Shown: one piece after another, positions 1-10,187 of the stretch
Layout of the letters: every line of letters starts with the position of its first letter
Numbering within the stretch: the stretch's first letter is position 1
Source: Polytrichum commune
Taxonomy: Eukaryota; Streptophyta; Polytrichopsida; Polytrichales; Polytrichaceae
Direction of reading: 5' to 3'
Length of the DNA stretch: 64,000 nucleotides
Assembly (NCBI GenBank): GCA_950295325.1
Contig: OX485808.1
Coordinates: 43,050,527-43,114,526 of the forward strand
Made by a program: the position numbers and the translations under genes
The notes under the pieces: generated by a model
The model's database searches: none
Told to the model about the DNA's origin: nothing
What the model saw: the letters and a program-made list of their open reading frames with translations, nothing else

Positions 1-329
1 GATAGATTAGTATATCTTAAGCACACAATCCAACCTCTTTTAAAAAATGTCACATGGCTAATAATCTCAACATCGCACAAGTGTCACATCGCATGCCATG
101 TTACAATACAATCGATATTGAATGTAATGTCTTGAACACTAAAACTAAACCTAAGCTCGAACATTGGGAAGGAAGTTGTAATGATTATTAATGAAGTGAG
201 ATTATAGGCCATCATAATTTATAACGTGTAGGCTTCACGTGCGAATGTACAATCGCCGTCTCCGTTGCGTCCCTTCGACTCCCAACCGTCCCTTCGAGGT
301 GAATGGACATAATGTCCATTCTCCCCCTC
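1..329. other. AT-rich flank, nothing recognised
   Basis: AT-rich sequence upstream of the pyrimidine-rich leader of copy 1. A TATA-like stretch (tttataacg) lies near 219-228. I see no element terminus here, so the left end of the unit carrying copy 1 is outside the window or lost. Confidence 0.4.
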
Positions 330-789
330 CAACCGTTTCCCTCCCTCTCTCTCTCTCTCCACCCTCTCTCTCTCCACCCTATGGAATTCTCACATCCTCC
401 CTCCCTCCTCCCTCCCTCCCGGCTCCCGATTCGAACGGGTTGGAGGAAACCTCTCTTTCTCTCCCTCGCTCGCGCTCCCTCCTCCCTCCCCTCTCTCTCC
501 CTGGCGCTTTCCACCATTGCCGCCTCCTCCATAGCTGATTCCCTCTCTCCTCACTCACTCCCTTGTCACTCCCTTCTCACTACTCCCAGAATTCTCCGCC
601 TCCTCCTACGCACCTATTGAACTCTTCGCACTCACACCTCCTGACTCCTTGGAGTCGCACCTCTTCACTCCAAGGAGTCGCACCTCCTCACCTCCGCAAC
701 TTCTCAACTCCTTTCCTCCCTCACTCCACTCTCTCCCTCACTCCACATACTCCACTCTACACTCTACACTCTGCATTCTTAAAGCATTG
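330..789 (+). promoter_or_regulatory. Pyrimidine-rich 5' leader exon of copy 1 (putative)
   Basis: A strongly CT-rich tract (ctccctc/ctctct repeats) ends in a good splice donor, cattg|gtaagt, at 789/790. Copy 2 has the same layout: a CT-rich tract followed by a gtaagc donor at 44951/44952. I infer a transcribed, non-coding first exon. Plus-strand ORFs through this tract are low-complexity artefacts. The transcription start cannot be placed from sequence alone. Confidence 0.45.
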
Positions 790-1078
790 GTAAGTCCCCC
801 ACTCAATGTCCAGAATTCAATTTTTTATTTAAATGAGGTGCTTTTGTGTTGCATGTGATGCTCTTGTCATTGTTTGTGCTATTTGGGATGTTTGTGCTCT
901 TTGGGTTGTTTTCTGGGTTGATTGCATGAAGATTGAGAGGATTGTGCAATGAAATTGCTTACTTGCTTGTGAATGGCATGTTTCTTGATGAAACAATCTT
1001 AGATGCTGAAATTTTAGGGCTGAATTGATAGAATACCCTGAATGTGGCAAGCAATGGACATGATTCAAGTGCATCAAT

Positions 1079-1320
1079 GTCTGAAATGCATAATTTGCAA
1101 CAATGTGGCAAGATGTGGACTACATCAATGTATGAATTGCCTCAATGATAAATTGCTTCAACATATAAATTTATTCAATGTTTGAATCGCCTCAATGATA
1201 GAATTGCTTCAAGAACATATAATTTGCTTCAATGATTGAATTGCTTCAAAGAGAATTGCTTCAAAGAGAGAATTGCTACAATATTTGCATTGCTTGAGTG
1301 TTTGAATGTTACAATTGCTG
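1079..1320 (+). repeat. Degenerate tandem repeat of about 12 bp in the first intron of copy 1
   Basis: Diverged GAATTGCTTCAA-like units recur (for example gaattgcctcaatgat and gaattgcttcaaagag). The repeat lies inside the inferred first intron (790-1406). No coding signal is seen. Confidence 0.5.
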
Positions 1321-1406
1321 AAATGTAGAACATCTTGTTGGTGATTGATACCCACAATATGTGAGCATGAATGTCTGACCTAATGGTGCATATACTTTTT
1401 GTGTAG

Positions 1407-1459
1407 GCACAGAAATTGAGATTGAACAACAATTGCAATGAGTCGACCCAAGAAAACTG
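1407..1459 (+). CDS. Alternative first coding exon of copy 1 (MSRPKKT)
   Basis: The exon is bounded by an acceptor (tttgtgtag|GCAC) and a donor (AAAACTG|gtgagt). An ATG at 1438 gives MSRPKKT plus one base, so the exon ends in phase 1, the same phase as the H3-like exon at 2238-2268. Joined directly to the exon at 2366 it would encode MSRPKKT-V-PGGLS. Joined to the exon starting at 2207 it would stop after MSRPKKTGT and act as an upstream ORF. The two short exons may therefore be alternative starts. Assigned from splice signals and phase only. Confidence 0.45.
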
Positions 1460-1538
1460 GTGAGTTTGTATTCTTCATCTTCATATGTAGAGATTATAGT
1501 GTGAAAAGGGTTTTTTTGAAGACCCTTGAATCTCATGT

Positions 1539-2072
1539 CCCACGGGCGAACGCCCGTGAGACATGGAAGTAGCCAAATATGCAAGGGGCTCACGGGCGAA
1601 CACCCGTGGGCTCCAAAGTTATTGAAGTGATTTGTGAACTTTTGGCCCACGGGCGAATGCCCGTGGGCCCCAAATACAATATAGTTTTGGGAAGTCCCTG
1701 GCCCACGGGCGTTCGCCCGTGGGCTCCAAACATTATATTGTGTTTTGAGAATGTATGGCCCACGGGCGAACGCCCGTGGGAAAAAACACTACAAACACTA
1801 CAAACACTACAAACACTACAAGGCGAATAGCCCACGGGCGTTCGCCCGTGGGATCCAAACACATTCCAGTGGTTGTGGAGTTTTGGCCCACGGGCGAACG
1901 CCCGTGGGAAAATACACTACAAACACTACAATGTGGTTAGCCCACGGGCGTTCGCCCGTGGGCTCCAAACACATTGCAGTGTTTTTGGACTTTTGGCCCA
2001 CGGGCGAACGCCCGTGGGAAAATACACTACAAACACTACAATGTGGTTAGCCCACGGTCGTTCGCCCGTGGG
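1539..2072. repeat. Array of ten type-A 22-bp palindromes
   Basis: Ten palindromes start at 1539, 1589, 1646, 1702, 1759, 1831, 1887, 1941, 1997 and 2051. Half-site CCCACGGGCG, two central bases, then its reverse complement. Spacing is about 50-72 bp. From 1702 on the centre alternates TT/AA and the two spacers alternate (acactacaaacactacaa versus ctccaaacacattgcagtg), giving a higher-order unit of about 110 bp. The array lies in the intron just before the H3-like exon, the position matching the type-B array before copy 2. ORFs across it are artefacts. Confidence 0.9.
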
Positions 2073-2237
2073 CTCCAAACACATACTGTATGTGTATGTT
2101 CCACCTATTTGTCTATGTCTCCACATACCACCTATCTCGCTATTATCTCGTTGAATTAAGTCCACATAGTCAATGAATTGTAATAGAGAGTGGGTGTTTC
2201 ATTCAGGTACATAGACAGATCGAGTATATAGGGAGAA

Positions 2238-2268
2238 ATGGCAAGAACCAAGCAAACAGCTCGTAAAG
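2238..2268 (+). CDS. First coding exon of copy 1: histone H3 tail mimic (MARTKQTARK)
   Basis: An acceptor (tttcattcag|GTAC) opens an exon at 2207. The ATG at 2238 has a good context (gagaaATGG). The exon reads MARTKQTARK plus one base and ends at a donor, GTAAAG|gtagaaat. The base G joins the next exon at 2366 (TG CCT GGA) in frame, giving MARTKQTARK-V-PGGLSRA. The first ten residues equal the canonical histone H3 N-terminus including K4 and K9, and GG at H3 positions 12-13 also aligns. H3 genes continue STGGKAPR, so this is not an H3 gene. It could be a captured H3 exon or a convergent mimic of the tail read by chromatin proteins. Confidence 0.75.
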
Positions 2269-2365
2269 GTAGAAATACGCATCCCACGAAATACCATGTA
2301 ATTACTTTATTAATGTTCGAAAACATGGTCCTCTGAATACTAACATGCGTATTTCTTGTTGACAG

Positions 2366-3669
2366 TGCCTGGAGGATTGTCGAGAGCTGTGAATTATGAC
2401 ATCGACGTCCTGCAGGAGGATGTCAAATGGTTCATGCAGTACAGTGGCTACGGTGAGACAACGGTGTTGTCTCTATACACGAAGTCCGCATCGAACCCAA
2501 CATGGAGGAAGATGATGAAAGTAAAGCAAGTGCTCGATGTTCAAGCGGATGGAAGCCGTCTTCTTATTATGTGCAAGTCTGCAGAGAGGAAGAAGGATTT
2601 CAAAGTAGCAGGATACGTAGAATCTTTTGGATATGAGGAGTATAACGAAGAGCTAAACACGGAGGGCGAGAATATACGGTTGTTGAATACCGAGTTTTTG
2701 ACGTACTGCATCATCTACACGGAAACACATCGGCACACTAAGACGCCGCAAGAGAGAGTGGTCATGTTGGAGGGAGACTACAAAGCTGCTCTTCAACGTG
2801 TGAAGATCATAGTGGATGAAGCAAAGGAAGCACGACAGGAAGTACTTTCAAGGAAGAAGCAAATCCGTGAGGGGAAGAGGAGGGCTGGTGAAGGTGCCTG
2901 TGAGGAGCCATCCAGGAAGAAGGCAAGAAGGGAAACAGACTTGCAAATGAATGTACCAGACGATCCCGAGGAGGATGTCATTCCGAAGAAGGGGAGGAAG
3001 AAGACAACGGAGGAAGAAAGTCCATTTCTGGAGTTGGAGAAGATTTCTAAGAAGTCCAAGAGTGGGCCCCCAGACAAATCCGTCGGGGACAGGCTAATGG
3101 ATATGGAGCTGTTCAAGAATAAGTACAATAGGGTGTGGATTTTTGGAAAAGGAGTCTCTGGATTCGTGAGCATATTCAACATAGAGCGTGGAGATGCAAG
3201 TTATAATTGTAGGCCGATATCGGAGGCGCACTTGAAGGAAATGAAGACATGGTTGTTTAACTATGCATTCATACCAAAGAACTACCCAAACTTCCTCACA
3301 ATTGTTCCTGCAGATAGAAGGCGCAAGCCCATCAGCTTTGACGAAATTCGAAACAGTTCCTTTCACGTTGTGAATGGACAACACATGTTGGCTGCATGCT
3401 TAGAGTACGTTAATGATCCGAGCAGCACAGATGAAGTGAAAGAATTCTTCTCCAAGTGGCCATGCAATGTCGTGTGGGCCCCCGAGGGCGATGATGACCC
3501 GTTGTTCCACCTCTCTGGCGTTCTCAACCTGGATAGTGAATATAGAAAGCATTTTCCATCATGGGTTGAGTGTATACAACACGCTAGGAAGACATGGATA
3601 AGACGAGGAAGGCCAACTCGAACTGTGCGAGCCACTGCAAGCAACTCTGAAGCTTTCAAGAATTGGAAG
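2366..3669 (+). CDS. Copy 1 exon: N-terminal region plus ParB/DGQHR-like domain
   Basis: An open exon of 435 codons from acceptor ttgacag|TGCC to donor TGGAAG|gtatct. The first part (about 160 aa) matches copies 2 and 3 only weakly. Next come a basic, likely nuclear region (RKKARRE and KKGRKKT) and a globular part with PISEAHLKEMKTWLF, YAFIPKNYPNFLTIVPADR and HVVNGQHMLAACLEY. That spacing resembles ParB/sulfiredoxin-fold and DGQHR proteins, where a (D/N)GQH motif precedes a helix. The Arg usual after GQH is replaced by Met. The end (NWK then an intron) matches NPKWE and NPQWK in the other copies. A DNA- or nucleotide-related role is inferred from fold resemblance only. Confidence 0.7.
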
Positions 3670-3736
3670 GTATCTTCCCATACTTTAATTTTAAATTCAA
3701 TATTATGCTTGCAACAGGAAGCTTGAGAGTGGCTCC

Positions 3737-3758
3737 CCCACGGGCGTTCGCCCGTGGG
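3737..3758. repeat. Type-A palindrome in intron 3670-3881
   Basis: CCCACGGGCG-TT-CGCCCGTGGG lies alone in the intron after the GQH exon. The same intron carries three type-B palindromes in copy 2, four in copy 3, and a decayed type-C site in copy D. Confidence 0.9.
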
Positions 3759-3881
3759 GGAGTCGCCGTTCTCATGTGTCTAAATTCTACAAATCGAAGT
3801 GGATATGTTATTGATATGCATATGTTATGGATATGTGGATACCTGATTGTTCTCATTCAAATGTATAATGTCTATTTGTAG

Positions 3882-5147
3882 GACTTCTTGACTTGCCTAT
3901 TGTGGACCTTCCGTGTGGAAAAAGAGTCCAATTTGATAATGGAGCACGTGTTCCCGGTGCTGTATGATGCGCTATGGGCCAAGTGGGAGCGGATATTTTT
4001 GGAGTTCGAGAGGGGTGAGTATATAGACAAGACCACCCTCGGACTCGTCAAGGACAAGAAGGGGTATAAGCCAAAGAGTGTTGTGAAGAACGATTTGAAG
4101 CACGCTCGCGGCTTGACAGAGGAAGAGCTTGATATGGCGGCAAATCAGTGCCTGGTCATACAAGAAGGTGACAAGTACCCTAGGCACACGTTGAAAACTA
4201 TTGGGGATTGGGCGCTGAATAGGAAAAAGAAAAATGAGACATACATTGCAATGGCAGAGTGTCTCAACCCTATCCCTCGTTTTCTTGTTCAACAAGACCA
4301 GAAGAGGACCATTGACCGGGAGGAATGGAAAGCGTGGAAGGAGAGGAACAATTTCGGCCGATTACAAAGAGAACGGCTTCTGGATTTGTTGGGAGTCGAT
4401 TACCTTGCTGCCGCATTGAATCCAGCGAAGAAAAAAATGCCTGTTCCTGCACGGTTCAAGGAGGGAGTCAACAATATCCTAGTCACTACCATCAGTGACG
4501 TATCTGAAGAGCATGTTTTGTTGACCATAGACAACGACTACCATTGCAGTGGAGGTGGTGAAAATTTGGGCCCAATTATTCATGCTCTTTTAGACACAAG
4601 GTTTCTTCCCAGACGCCAGGCGGGAGTCGATAGTCCCGTGCACATCAAAGAAGTGATTGAAGGCACGCTCCGAGGTATTCGTCAGGATATGCCTGGTATT
4701 TTAGAAGCCCCTCAATTGTGGACAGTGGTTTCTGAGTGTCCAGATCGACACTTCGTCCACACTCTTTTGAAGACATTCCTCCCCTCCAATGTTAGATTTT
4801 GCGAAGCCTTCTACCATGGTTGCAACGAGGAAAAGATTGCATCACGTGACAACTTCTTCGAGGAGAGTGTTCTCAGGGTCACGACTTGCATTTTTCCCAA
4901 CAAAGGTGAGTCTACCTCAGAGGTTGCTGTGCGGATTTGCGGTGGTCGGAAGCTGTTGAATATGCATGACCCGAAGCGATATAGGAGATATTCAGTGAAG
5001 AGGGCGTATCTCAATGAGGGGTCAAGGAGCATTTTCAATGGTGAGTTGAGGATGCAGACGTACATTGACATCATCAAACCTTCATGTCTGGAGGGGACAT
5101 TTTTCTTAAATATTTGTGGAGGAAATAAGGCCCATATTGTGGCACAT
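3882..5147 (+). CDS. Copy 1 exon: conserved middle region
   Basis: Open exon of 422 codons, acceptor atttgtag|GACTTC, donor GCACAT|gtaagt, phase 0 at both ends. It aligns in layout with the second exons of copies 2 and 3: DFL at the start, WAKWERIFLEFERGEYID against WRKWKTVFEKHETGDLID, FLPSNVRFCEAFY midway, and FLNICGGNKAHIVA against IFNVFGGSKPIFAA at the end. I recognise no named domain. Conservation of exon edges and spacing in four copies makes coding certain, but the function is unknown. Confidence 0.7.
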
Positions 5148-5257
5148 GTAAGTACTATCCAACAATTTCCCCATTCTTCTTTTTTCTTGTTTTTTTAATG
5201 CCTTTTCAACATGCATGTGGACACCTCATTCATAGATTGCTCGTATTCTACTTGCAG

Positions 5258-7148
5258 GCTCTGGGTATGAAGGTTGTGAACATTGTGCCTGTGGATGTTG
5301 CCGGTCAAGCGAGGGCAAAGATGTTTGCAGCAGTTGACTAGAGCCTGCAGAGGTGGAATGAAGAAGGGCAGGAATCGGATGACAATACCGAAGAGGGGGA
5401 TGGTGACAATGAAGTGGACCTTCCTGGAATAGGCACCTATGAGGAAGAGGAGGATGAAGAGGAGGATGAAGAGGAGGATGAAGAGGAGGAGGAAGTCGAC
5501 GACGATGACGAGGACGTCGGGGATCTTGGAGAAGAGGACGCTGAGGAGGATGTTGACGCCATCCATTCGCCACAGCATGACGCCCTACATGAGCTAGGGG
5601 AGTCATCTGAGGAGGTGGAGGAAGTTGATGATACCCCTCACGGGCGATCGCCCGTGGGGGATGTGCAAGCGTTGGGGGAAGAGACACCCCCCCACGGGCG
5701 ATTTCCCGTGAGTCATCTACATGACTTGGGGGAACAGGCACCCCCCCACGGGCGATCGCCCGTGGGACATGTACATGATTTGGGGGAGGAGCCAACCCCC
5801 CACGGGCGATCGCCCGTGAGACTTGGAGACGGACATGGGGGAGAGAGCCTCCCCCTTCCTGTAGCATCATTTACCTCTGGTGTCCCACTTACCCCGGGGC
5901 GCGGGTTTCGTCACGATGATATCACACGTACAAGTTCAGAGCAAGAATATCATCAAGAGGAACAACGGCCAGGGGTGGGGCAGGAGTCGGCGGAAGATGT
6001 CCCGCAAGAGGGTATGCCTTCAATAAGGTTTTCCTCAAAACCAACTTCACAAAAGAAAGTGAAGGCTACCCGAAAGGGAAGAAAATCCCTACGCCCTCCT
6101 AAGGTTGGAGAGGGTTCTCGGTCGTTGGAGGATAGCGCGCCAACTAGTCAGGATAATGACGGTGACGTGGGCGAAGTTCTTCGACATGAGGATGACAATG
6201 TAGGAGACGTCCCGCCTATCGATACTCAATCGCAAAATGTGGAGCCTCTTCCTGCAGGGGTGCAGAGGTCGGATTTGCGAGTGGAGTTGAACGTTTCCTC
6301 ACCTGTGGAGGAGGTTGCTGCTGCCGTTATGGAGGTCCTTGGACAAGGGCGGCCAACTATTGAACCGACGCCACCTATGGTGGAGGAAGAGCGTGAAGCC
6401 GCGTCACCGTCGAAGGAAGATGAGGTCATCATTCGAACGGAGGTCATTTGTCTAGACAGTGATGACGATGTTCCGGAGAGACGCGTGGAGTTGGATGTCA
6501 GGGTTAAGGTGAAAGACCGCGTTCCACATCGGGTTCGTGGAACGTTTGCCGACTACATGACAGATGATTCGGAAGACGAGGACTACGGCAAACCTGAATA
6601 CAACAGGGTGAAGCTAAACTTCGTCGATGATCCGCACCCGGTTTTTGCTGGAAGACCTCCACCGGCATTAGGAGACAAGGAAGAGGGCAAACAACTCGAC
6701 GAGAAGGACAAGGTCCATTTTGCTCCATTCGTGGACAAATACTTGTCGGAGGTTCCGGAGAATGTGCGGTTGAACTTGGCGCACTTGTACAAGTCATATG
6801 ACTACCACAAGATGTTTGCGTACCTATCTACTCCAGCATTTTGTGAAGCAGTGAAGGTGAAGCATATTCTTCATGCCGCTTTGTTGCAGAAAATGCGCAA
6901 GAGATGGAAAACCTTCGAAGCTCCACGGGAACGTAGTGGACGAGATCAATATCCCGGATCGACGGCTGCGCAAGCACAGAGTGTTGTGGACTCCACGGTG
7001 GAGATAATTGATGTCAGTGGTGTACAGGAATCTCCGAGCCGTGATGTGCATGTTGGAGTTGCTGAGTCCTCCAGCCCTCACGGGATTCCACCGAGCTCTC
7101 CTCCCTGCGTCGAGCAGGCCTCAAATATCCCCGTCACTCAAGCTCAAG
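5258..7148 (+). pseudogene. Copy 1 exon: acidic linker with in-frame TAG and palindrome-derived repeats
   Basis: Exon from acceptor cttgcag|GCTCTG to donor CTCAAG|gtaaga. It opens ALGMKVVNIVPVDVAGQ and meets an in-frame TAG at 5339-5341, then stays open for about 600 codons. After the stop come a poly-Glu/Asp tract (5440-5520) and four units of 18 aa built on type-A palindromes (at 5637, 5691, 5746 and 5799), each read as HGRSPVG or a variant. A long low-complexity region follows. The last 200 residues look more ordered (KVHFAPFVDKYLSEVPENVRLNLAHL begins near 6710). Mostly a disordered linker to the HAD domain. Confidence 0.65.
5637..5820. repeat. Four type-A palindromes inside a coding exon
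   Basis: Palindromes at 5637-5658, 5691-5712 (right arm degenerate), 5746-5767 and 5799-5820 are spaced 53-55 bp, so each repeat adds 18 codons and keeps the frame. Centres are AT, unlike the AA/TT centres of the intron array. Confidence 0.9.
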
Positions 7149-7183
7149 GTAAGATATGTTTATGTAGTGCTGGTGTTGTTTCT

Positions 7184-7304
7184 CCCACGGGCGAACGCCC
7201 GTGGGGCACTAGTCATGCTTTACATGTTTTTGTCATTTCTTCCATTTCTTAAATGACTAGCATAATTTCCTCCCCCATCTGTCCCACGGGCGAACGCCCG
7301 TGGG
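7184..7304. repeat. Two type-A palindromes in intron 7149-7356
   Basis: Perfect CCCACGGGCG-AA-CGCCCGTGGG copies at 7184-7205 and 7283-7304. Confidence 0.9.
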
Positions 7305-7356
7305 AGAGGTTTCCTTCGTCACGTTAACTGAACACACTGTGTGGATGTGTTAACAG

Positions 7357-7388
7357 GTCAATTGACAGAGGAGCAATTGCCTCCTACG
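7357..7388 (+). CDS. Copy 1 micro-exon (GQLTEEQLPPT)
   Basis: A 32-nt exon between ttaacag|GTCA and CCTACG|gtacga. The upstream exon ends in phase 1 and this exon restores phase 0, giving GQLTEEQLPPT, so the frame is kept into the HAD exon at 7527. Confidence 0.55.
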
Positions 7389-7526
7389 GTACGATACTCT
7401 GTCCAATCTAATTGATTGTGTCGGCAAGTTTCCTTATACCAATTTGTATTAATCATTTCTTCCCATACTATTGTAACCATAATGATGAATAAACCTTAGA
7501 ATGACCCTCAATTTTGTCATCGCCAG

Positions 7527-8309
7527 ATCCTCACCTCTCCAAGTACAGTTGTTCATCGGAGAGAGAAGATATGGTTAGTGCTGGATGTGAACGGGATTCT
7601 TGTGAGGTCAGCAAAGTGCGACAATGTTAACACGAGGAAGGCTCTTGAGTCGCAACATAGCCCCTTGATAACTGGGGAGGTGGCTCCACTATTTCTCCCA
7701 TATAGTGCCATCATACCTAGGAAAGGATTGGGACGCTTTCTCCGGTTTGTGCTGTCCAATTTCCATGTTGTCGTGTGGTCGTCGAAGCTTCTGAAGAATC
7801 TCAAGCCACTTGTCCAACACTTCTTCAAAGGTTTTAGGTAGCCTGAGTTTGTGTTTGGGCAAGAGATGTGTCACATTCTGGGCGATGAGAAGGGACAAAA
7901 TCTACCTAGTCCTGTGAATGCTGATTCGAGTTTCTTTTTGAAGGACATGTGCTCATTTTTTGAGTGGAGCCGGTTGCATCCAGTGCCACATTTGAAGCAG
8001 CCCACTCATAGAACAACATTACTTGTTGATGACTCCCCTTTCAAATGCATTGCGAACCCTCCAGGGAGCTATATTAATCCCCCAACATTTTTTGCGAACC
8101 AGAGCTTGGATACTCTACATAATTACCTCCAGAACCTCTTGAATTCTCAACAATTTGTACCAGATTTTGTGGGGAGCAACCCTTATCCATTAGGCCAGGG
8201 ACCCTTCAATCTAGATTCACCACAAGCACAAATTTATAAGCAGGCATTTGCTAGACATAGCCAACTGGCTTCCAACCGTAGAATTCCAACGGCGCAGATG
8301 TCTATGTAG
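7527..8309 (+). pseudogene. Copy 1 exon: FCP1/NIF-type HAD phosphatase-like domain, one in-frame TAG
   Basis: Acceptor catcgccag|ATCC opens an exon reading IWLVLDVNGILVRS (motif I), FHVVVWSSK (motif II) and TTLLVDDSPFKC (motif IV), the order of FCP1/NIF-type HAD phosphatases that act on phosphoproteins such as the RNA polymerase II CTD. The motif-I nucleophile Asp is present, but the second Asp of DxDx(T/V) is Asn (DVNG), so activity may be weak or lost. An in-frame TAG at 7839-7841 lies just after FFKGFR, where copies 2 and 3 read FKGIEPP and FKGLQPP. The frame is otherwise open to TAG at 8307. Confidence 0.75.
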
Positions 8310-8563
8310 ACACCCGAAGGGCGTCTTCATATAGTGTAGAGGAAATCAAGATGTACAATTCATGGGATTTATGTTCATATGGAGCTGTATTGGCTTAGCA
8401 CTTCACTTTATATGTGTTTTGGCGATGTTGTTTATGCTCCTTTGAATTTTCGTCTATCGGCACTGTCATGTAAGCATGTATATAGGTGTTGTGAACTTTA
8501 TATATATATACACTGGGTATATACTGTATGCATGTCAAACACTAGGTACTACTCTGTCAATGT

Positions 8564-8748
8564 CCCACCGGCGTTCGCCCGTGGCAAGCTGTAACCTGGT
8601 GTCACAATTGTGTTACATCACTTCGACCTTGTTGGCTGCGTTTTGGATCGCTTTGTTTGATTCCATGGTGTACAATTTTGAGTACGCAGTGGTTTCTGTT
8701 CCAAGCTTGCTGCACTTTTCCAACTTCCTCACGGGCTATCGCCCGTAA
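8564..8748. repeat. Two degenerate type-A palindromes 3' of the HAD exon
   Basis: Sites at 8564-8585 (CCCACCGGCG-TT centre) and 8727-8748 (CACGGGCTATCGCCCGTAAG type) each have a few mismatches to the type-A consensus. Confidence 0.8.
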
Positions 8749-8805
8749 GGTCTTGCTCCACACAATGTCCATCTTGCATGCCATAACCTCCATGTATCTT
8801 GACAG

Positions 8806-9364
8806 CATTCTCCATTGCATACACGTGCCAAGAATCATGTGCCCACTCCACCTCGTCGACAACATGCTATACCAGATGCTAATGCGGACTTCGCCGAAGT
8901 TTCGTCACCATGTCCTAAGGTAATTCAATTTCAATTTGAATCCCCTATTGCAGTATTCTCTTCAACTTTTGCGATTTTCATATGAACATTTGCTGCTTTT
9001 GTCATTGGCACAGATCTTGCAATCATCTGATGTTGCGGTTGCTGTTGCGGTGGCGGATGAAGCTCCGGTCAGACAACAACCCCCTCGCGCGAAGAGACAA
9101 CTTGCTCTCCAAGCGCGTCATTCCAGTGAGCCCAAGGGGTCTGAAAACAGTTTTGGATGTTGGAAGTGCGGTTCGGCCAATATTACATCATCAATGTCTG
9201 ATTACATAGCTTCAAGAGTGAGACAACTTCGAGAAGCTACAATTTTAATGAATGAAAATCTTCGTGTAGAAGAGCTAAAACGCAAGCAAAGGACTGCAGC
9301 TCAAAGGGAACCTCATGACTTAAAATTGAAAAGGATTAAAGATTCGTACTCCTATTGTGCTTGA
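8806..9364 (+). CDS. Copy 1 C-terminal exons (8806-8919 and 9014-9364)
   Basis: Two phase-0 exons. The first runs from acceptor cttgacag|CATTCT to donor CCTAAG|gtaatt and reads HSPLHTRAKNHVPTPPRRQ onward. The second runs from acceptor ggcacag|ATCTTG to a stop at 9362 and reads ILQSSDVAVAVAVADEAP, later FGCWKCGS and a charged coiled-coil-like segment (LREATILMNENLRVEELKRKQ). Copies 2 and 3 also have two phase-0 exons after the HAD exon, ending in a Lys/Glu-rich helix. How these exons join the HAD exon is unclear, because the HAD ORF ends in its own stop. Confidence 0.5.
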
Positions 9365-9412
9365 GCGGACCTTCCTAGTTATAGATTTGACGTAGTCGTC
9401 GTAGTTTTGGAA

Positions 9413-9960
9413 CTTCACGGGCGTTCACCCGTGGTACATTTGTCCATCTTCTTTCTGTAATATCATTTGCCCACTGTGGTATATATGGTTCAACCATTTT
9501 TTTTAATATTTTTGCTGTCATTTGCATGGTGTACTCATCCAAGTGGTCAGCTATCATTTGTGGTGTCATGTTTGTCATCGCTCGAATCATGTATTTGTTG
9601 TGGAATCTTCCCGCATGCTACACCGTCCCTGTTATGGCTTGTATGATTTGAGCAATAATTGTTTTTAGCACACATACGGTGTCATGCGCATTGTTGCTTC
9701 TCAGTTGTGATGACCTTCTTCATTTACTCACGGGCGTTCACCCGTGGTTAGGTGCATGCATCCACTTTGAGTCCAAAGTAATTTGAACACTGTTTATTGA
9801 GGTTGCATTGATTAAACCAATAATTTTAGAACACATTCGTTTTCATGCGCATCGTTGCTTTTTAGTTGTCATGAGCTTTCTATGTTTAGTCAAGCTTGTA
9901 TAAAGGATTTTCCCCCTTGTATTGCACGGGCGTTGGTTCGTCACGGGCGTTCACCCGTGG
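9413..9960. repeat. Scattered type-A palindromes between copy 1 and the transposase remnant
   Basis: Near-perfect sites at 9413-9434, 9727-9747 and 9941-9960 (CACGGGCGTTCACCCGTG type), a half-site at 9925-9934, and a degenerate one near 10102. They tie copy 1 and the following transposase remnant to the same type-A element. Confidence 0.8.
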
Positions 9961-10187
9961 TTAGGGTTAAACCTAAGTTCAACTTTGATACGCAATACGT
10001 GCCCTTCTAGCATATATGAAACAACTCTAATCTTTGCAACACAGTGGTTTCCTCTGTTGATGACCTTTTGGTTGTTCTCAACATTCGTAATGAGGTAATT
10101 TCCACGGGATTTTGCTCGTGAACTACGTTCCCAATGGACGTTCCCAAGGTACGGATTGTCTCATAATGGCCCAATTGGCTCATTTTA

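Noticed and set aside
212-860. Plus- and minus-strand ORFs in the CT-rich leader
   Set aside because: Low-complexity Ser/Pro/Leu or Arg/Glu runs typical of simple sequence. The region ends in a splice donor and behaves as a leader.
1539-2072. CRISPR-like array
   Set aside because: The repeats are self-palindromic with repeated, not unique, spacers, and the context is a plant nuclear intron.
1579-2165. Short ORFs repeating AHGRTPVG or SPRANARG on both strands
   Set aside because: Reading frames through the intronic type-A array only. Real coding use of such repeats is limited to the exon at 5637-5820.
2238-2268. A genuine histone H3 gene fragment
   Set aside because: Downstream sequence is unrelated to H3 and the exon splices in frame into the GQH gene. 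No other H3 exon is seen nearby.
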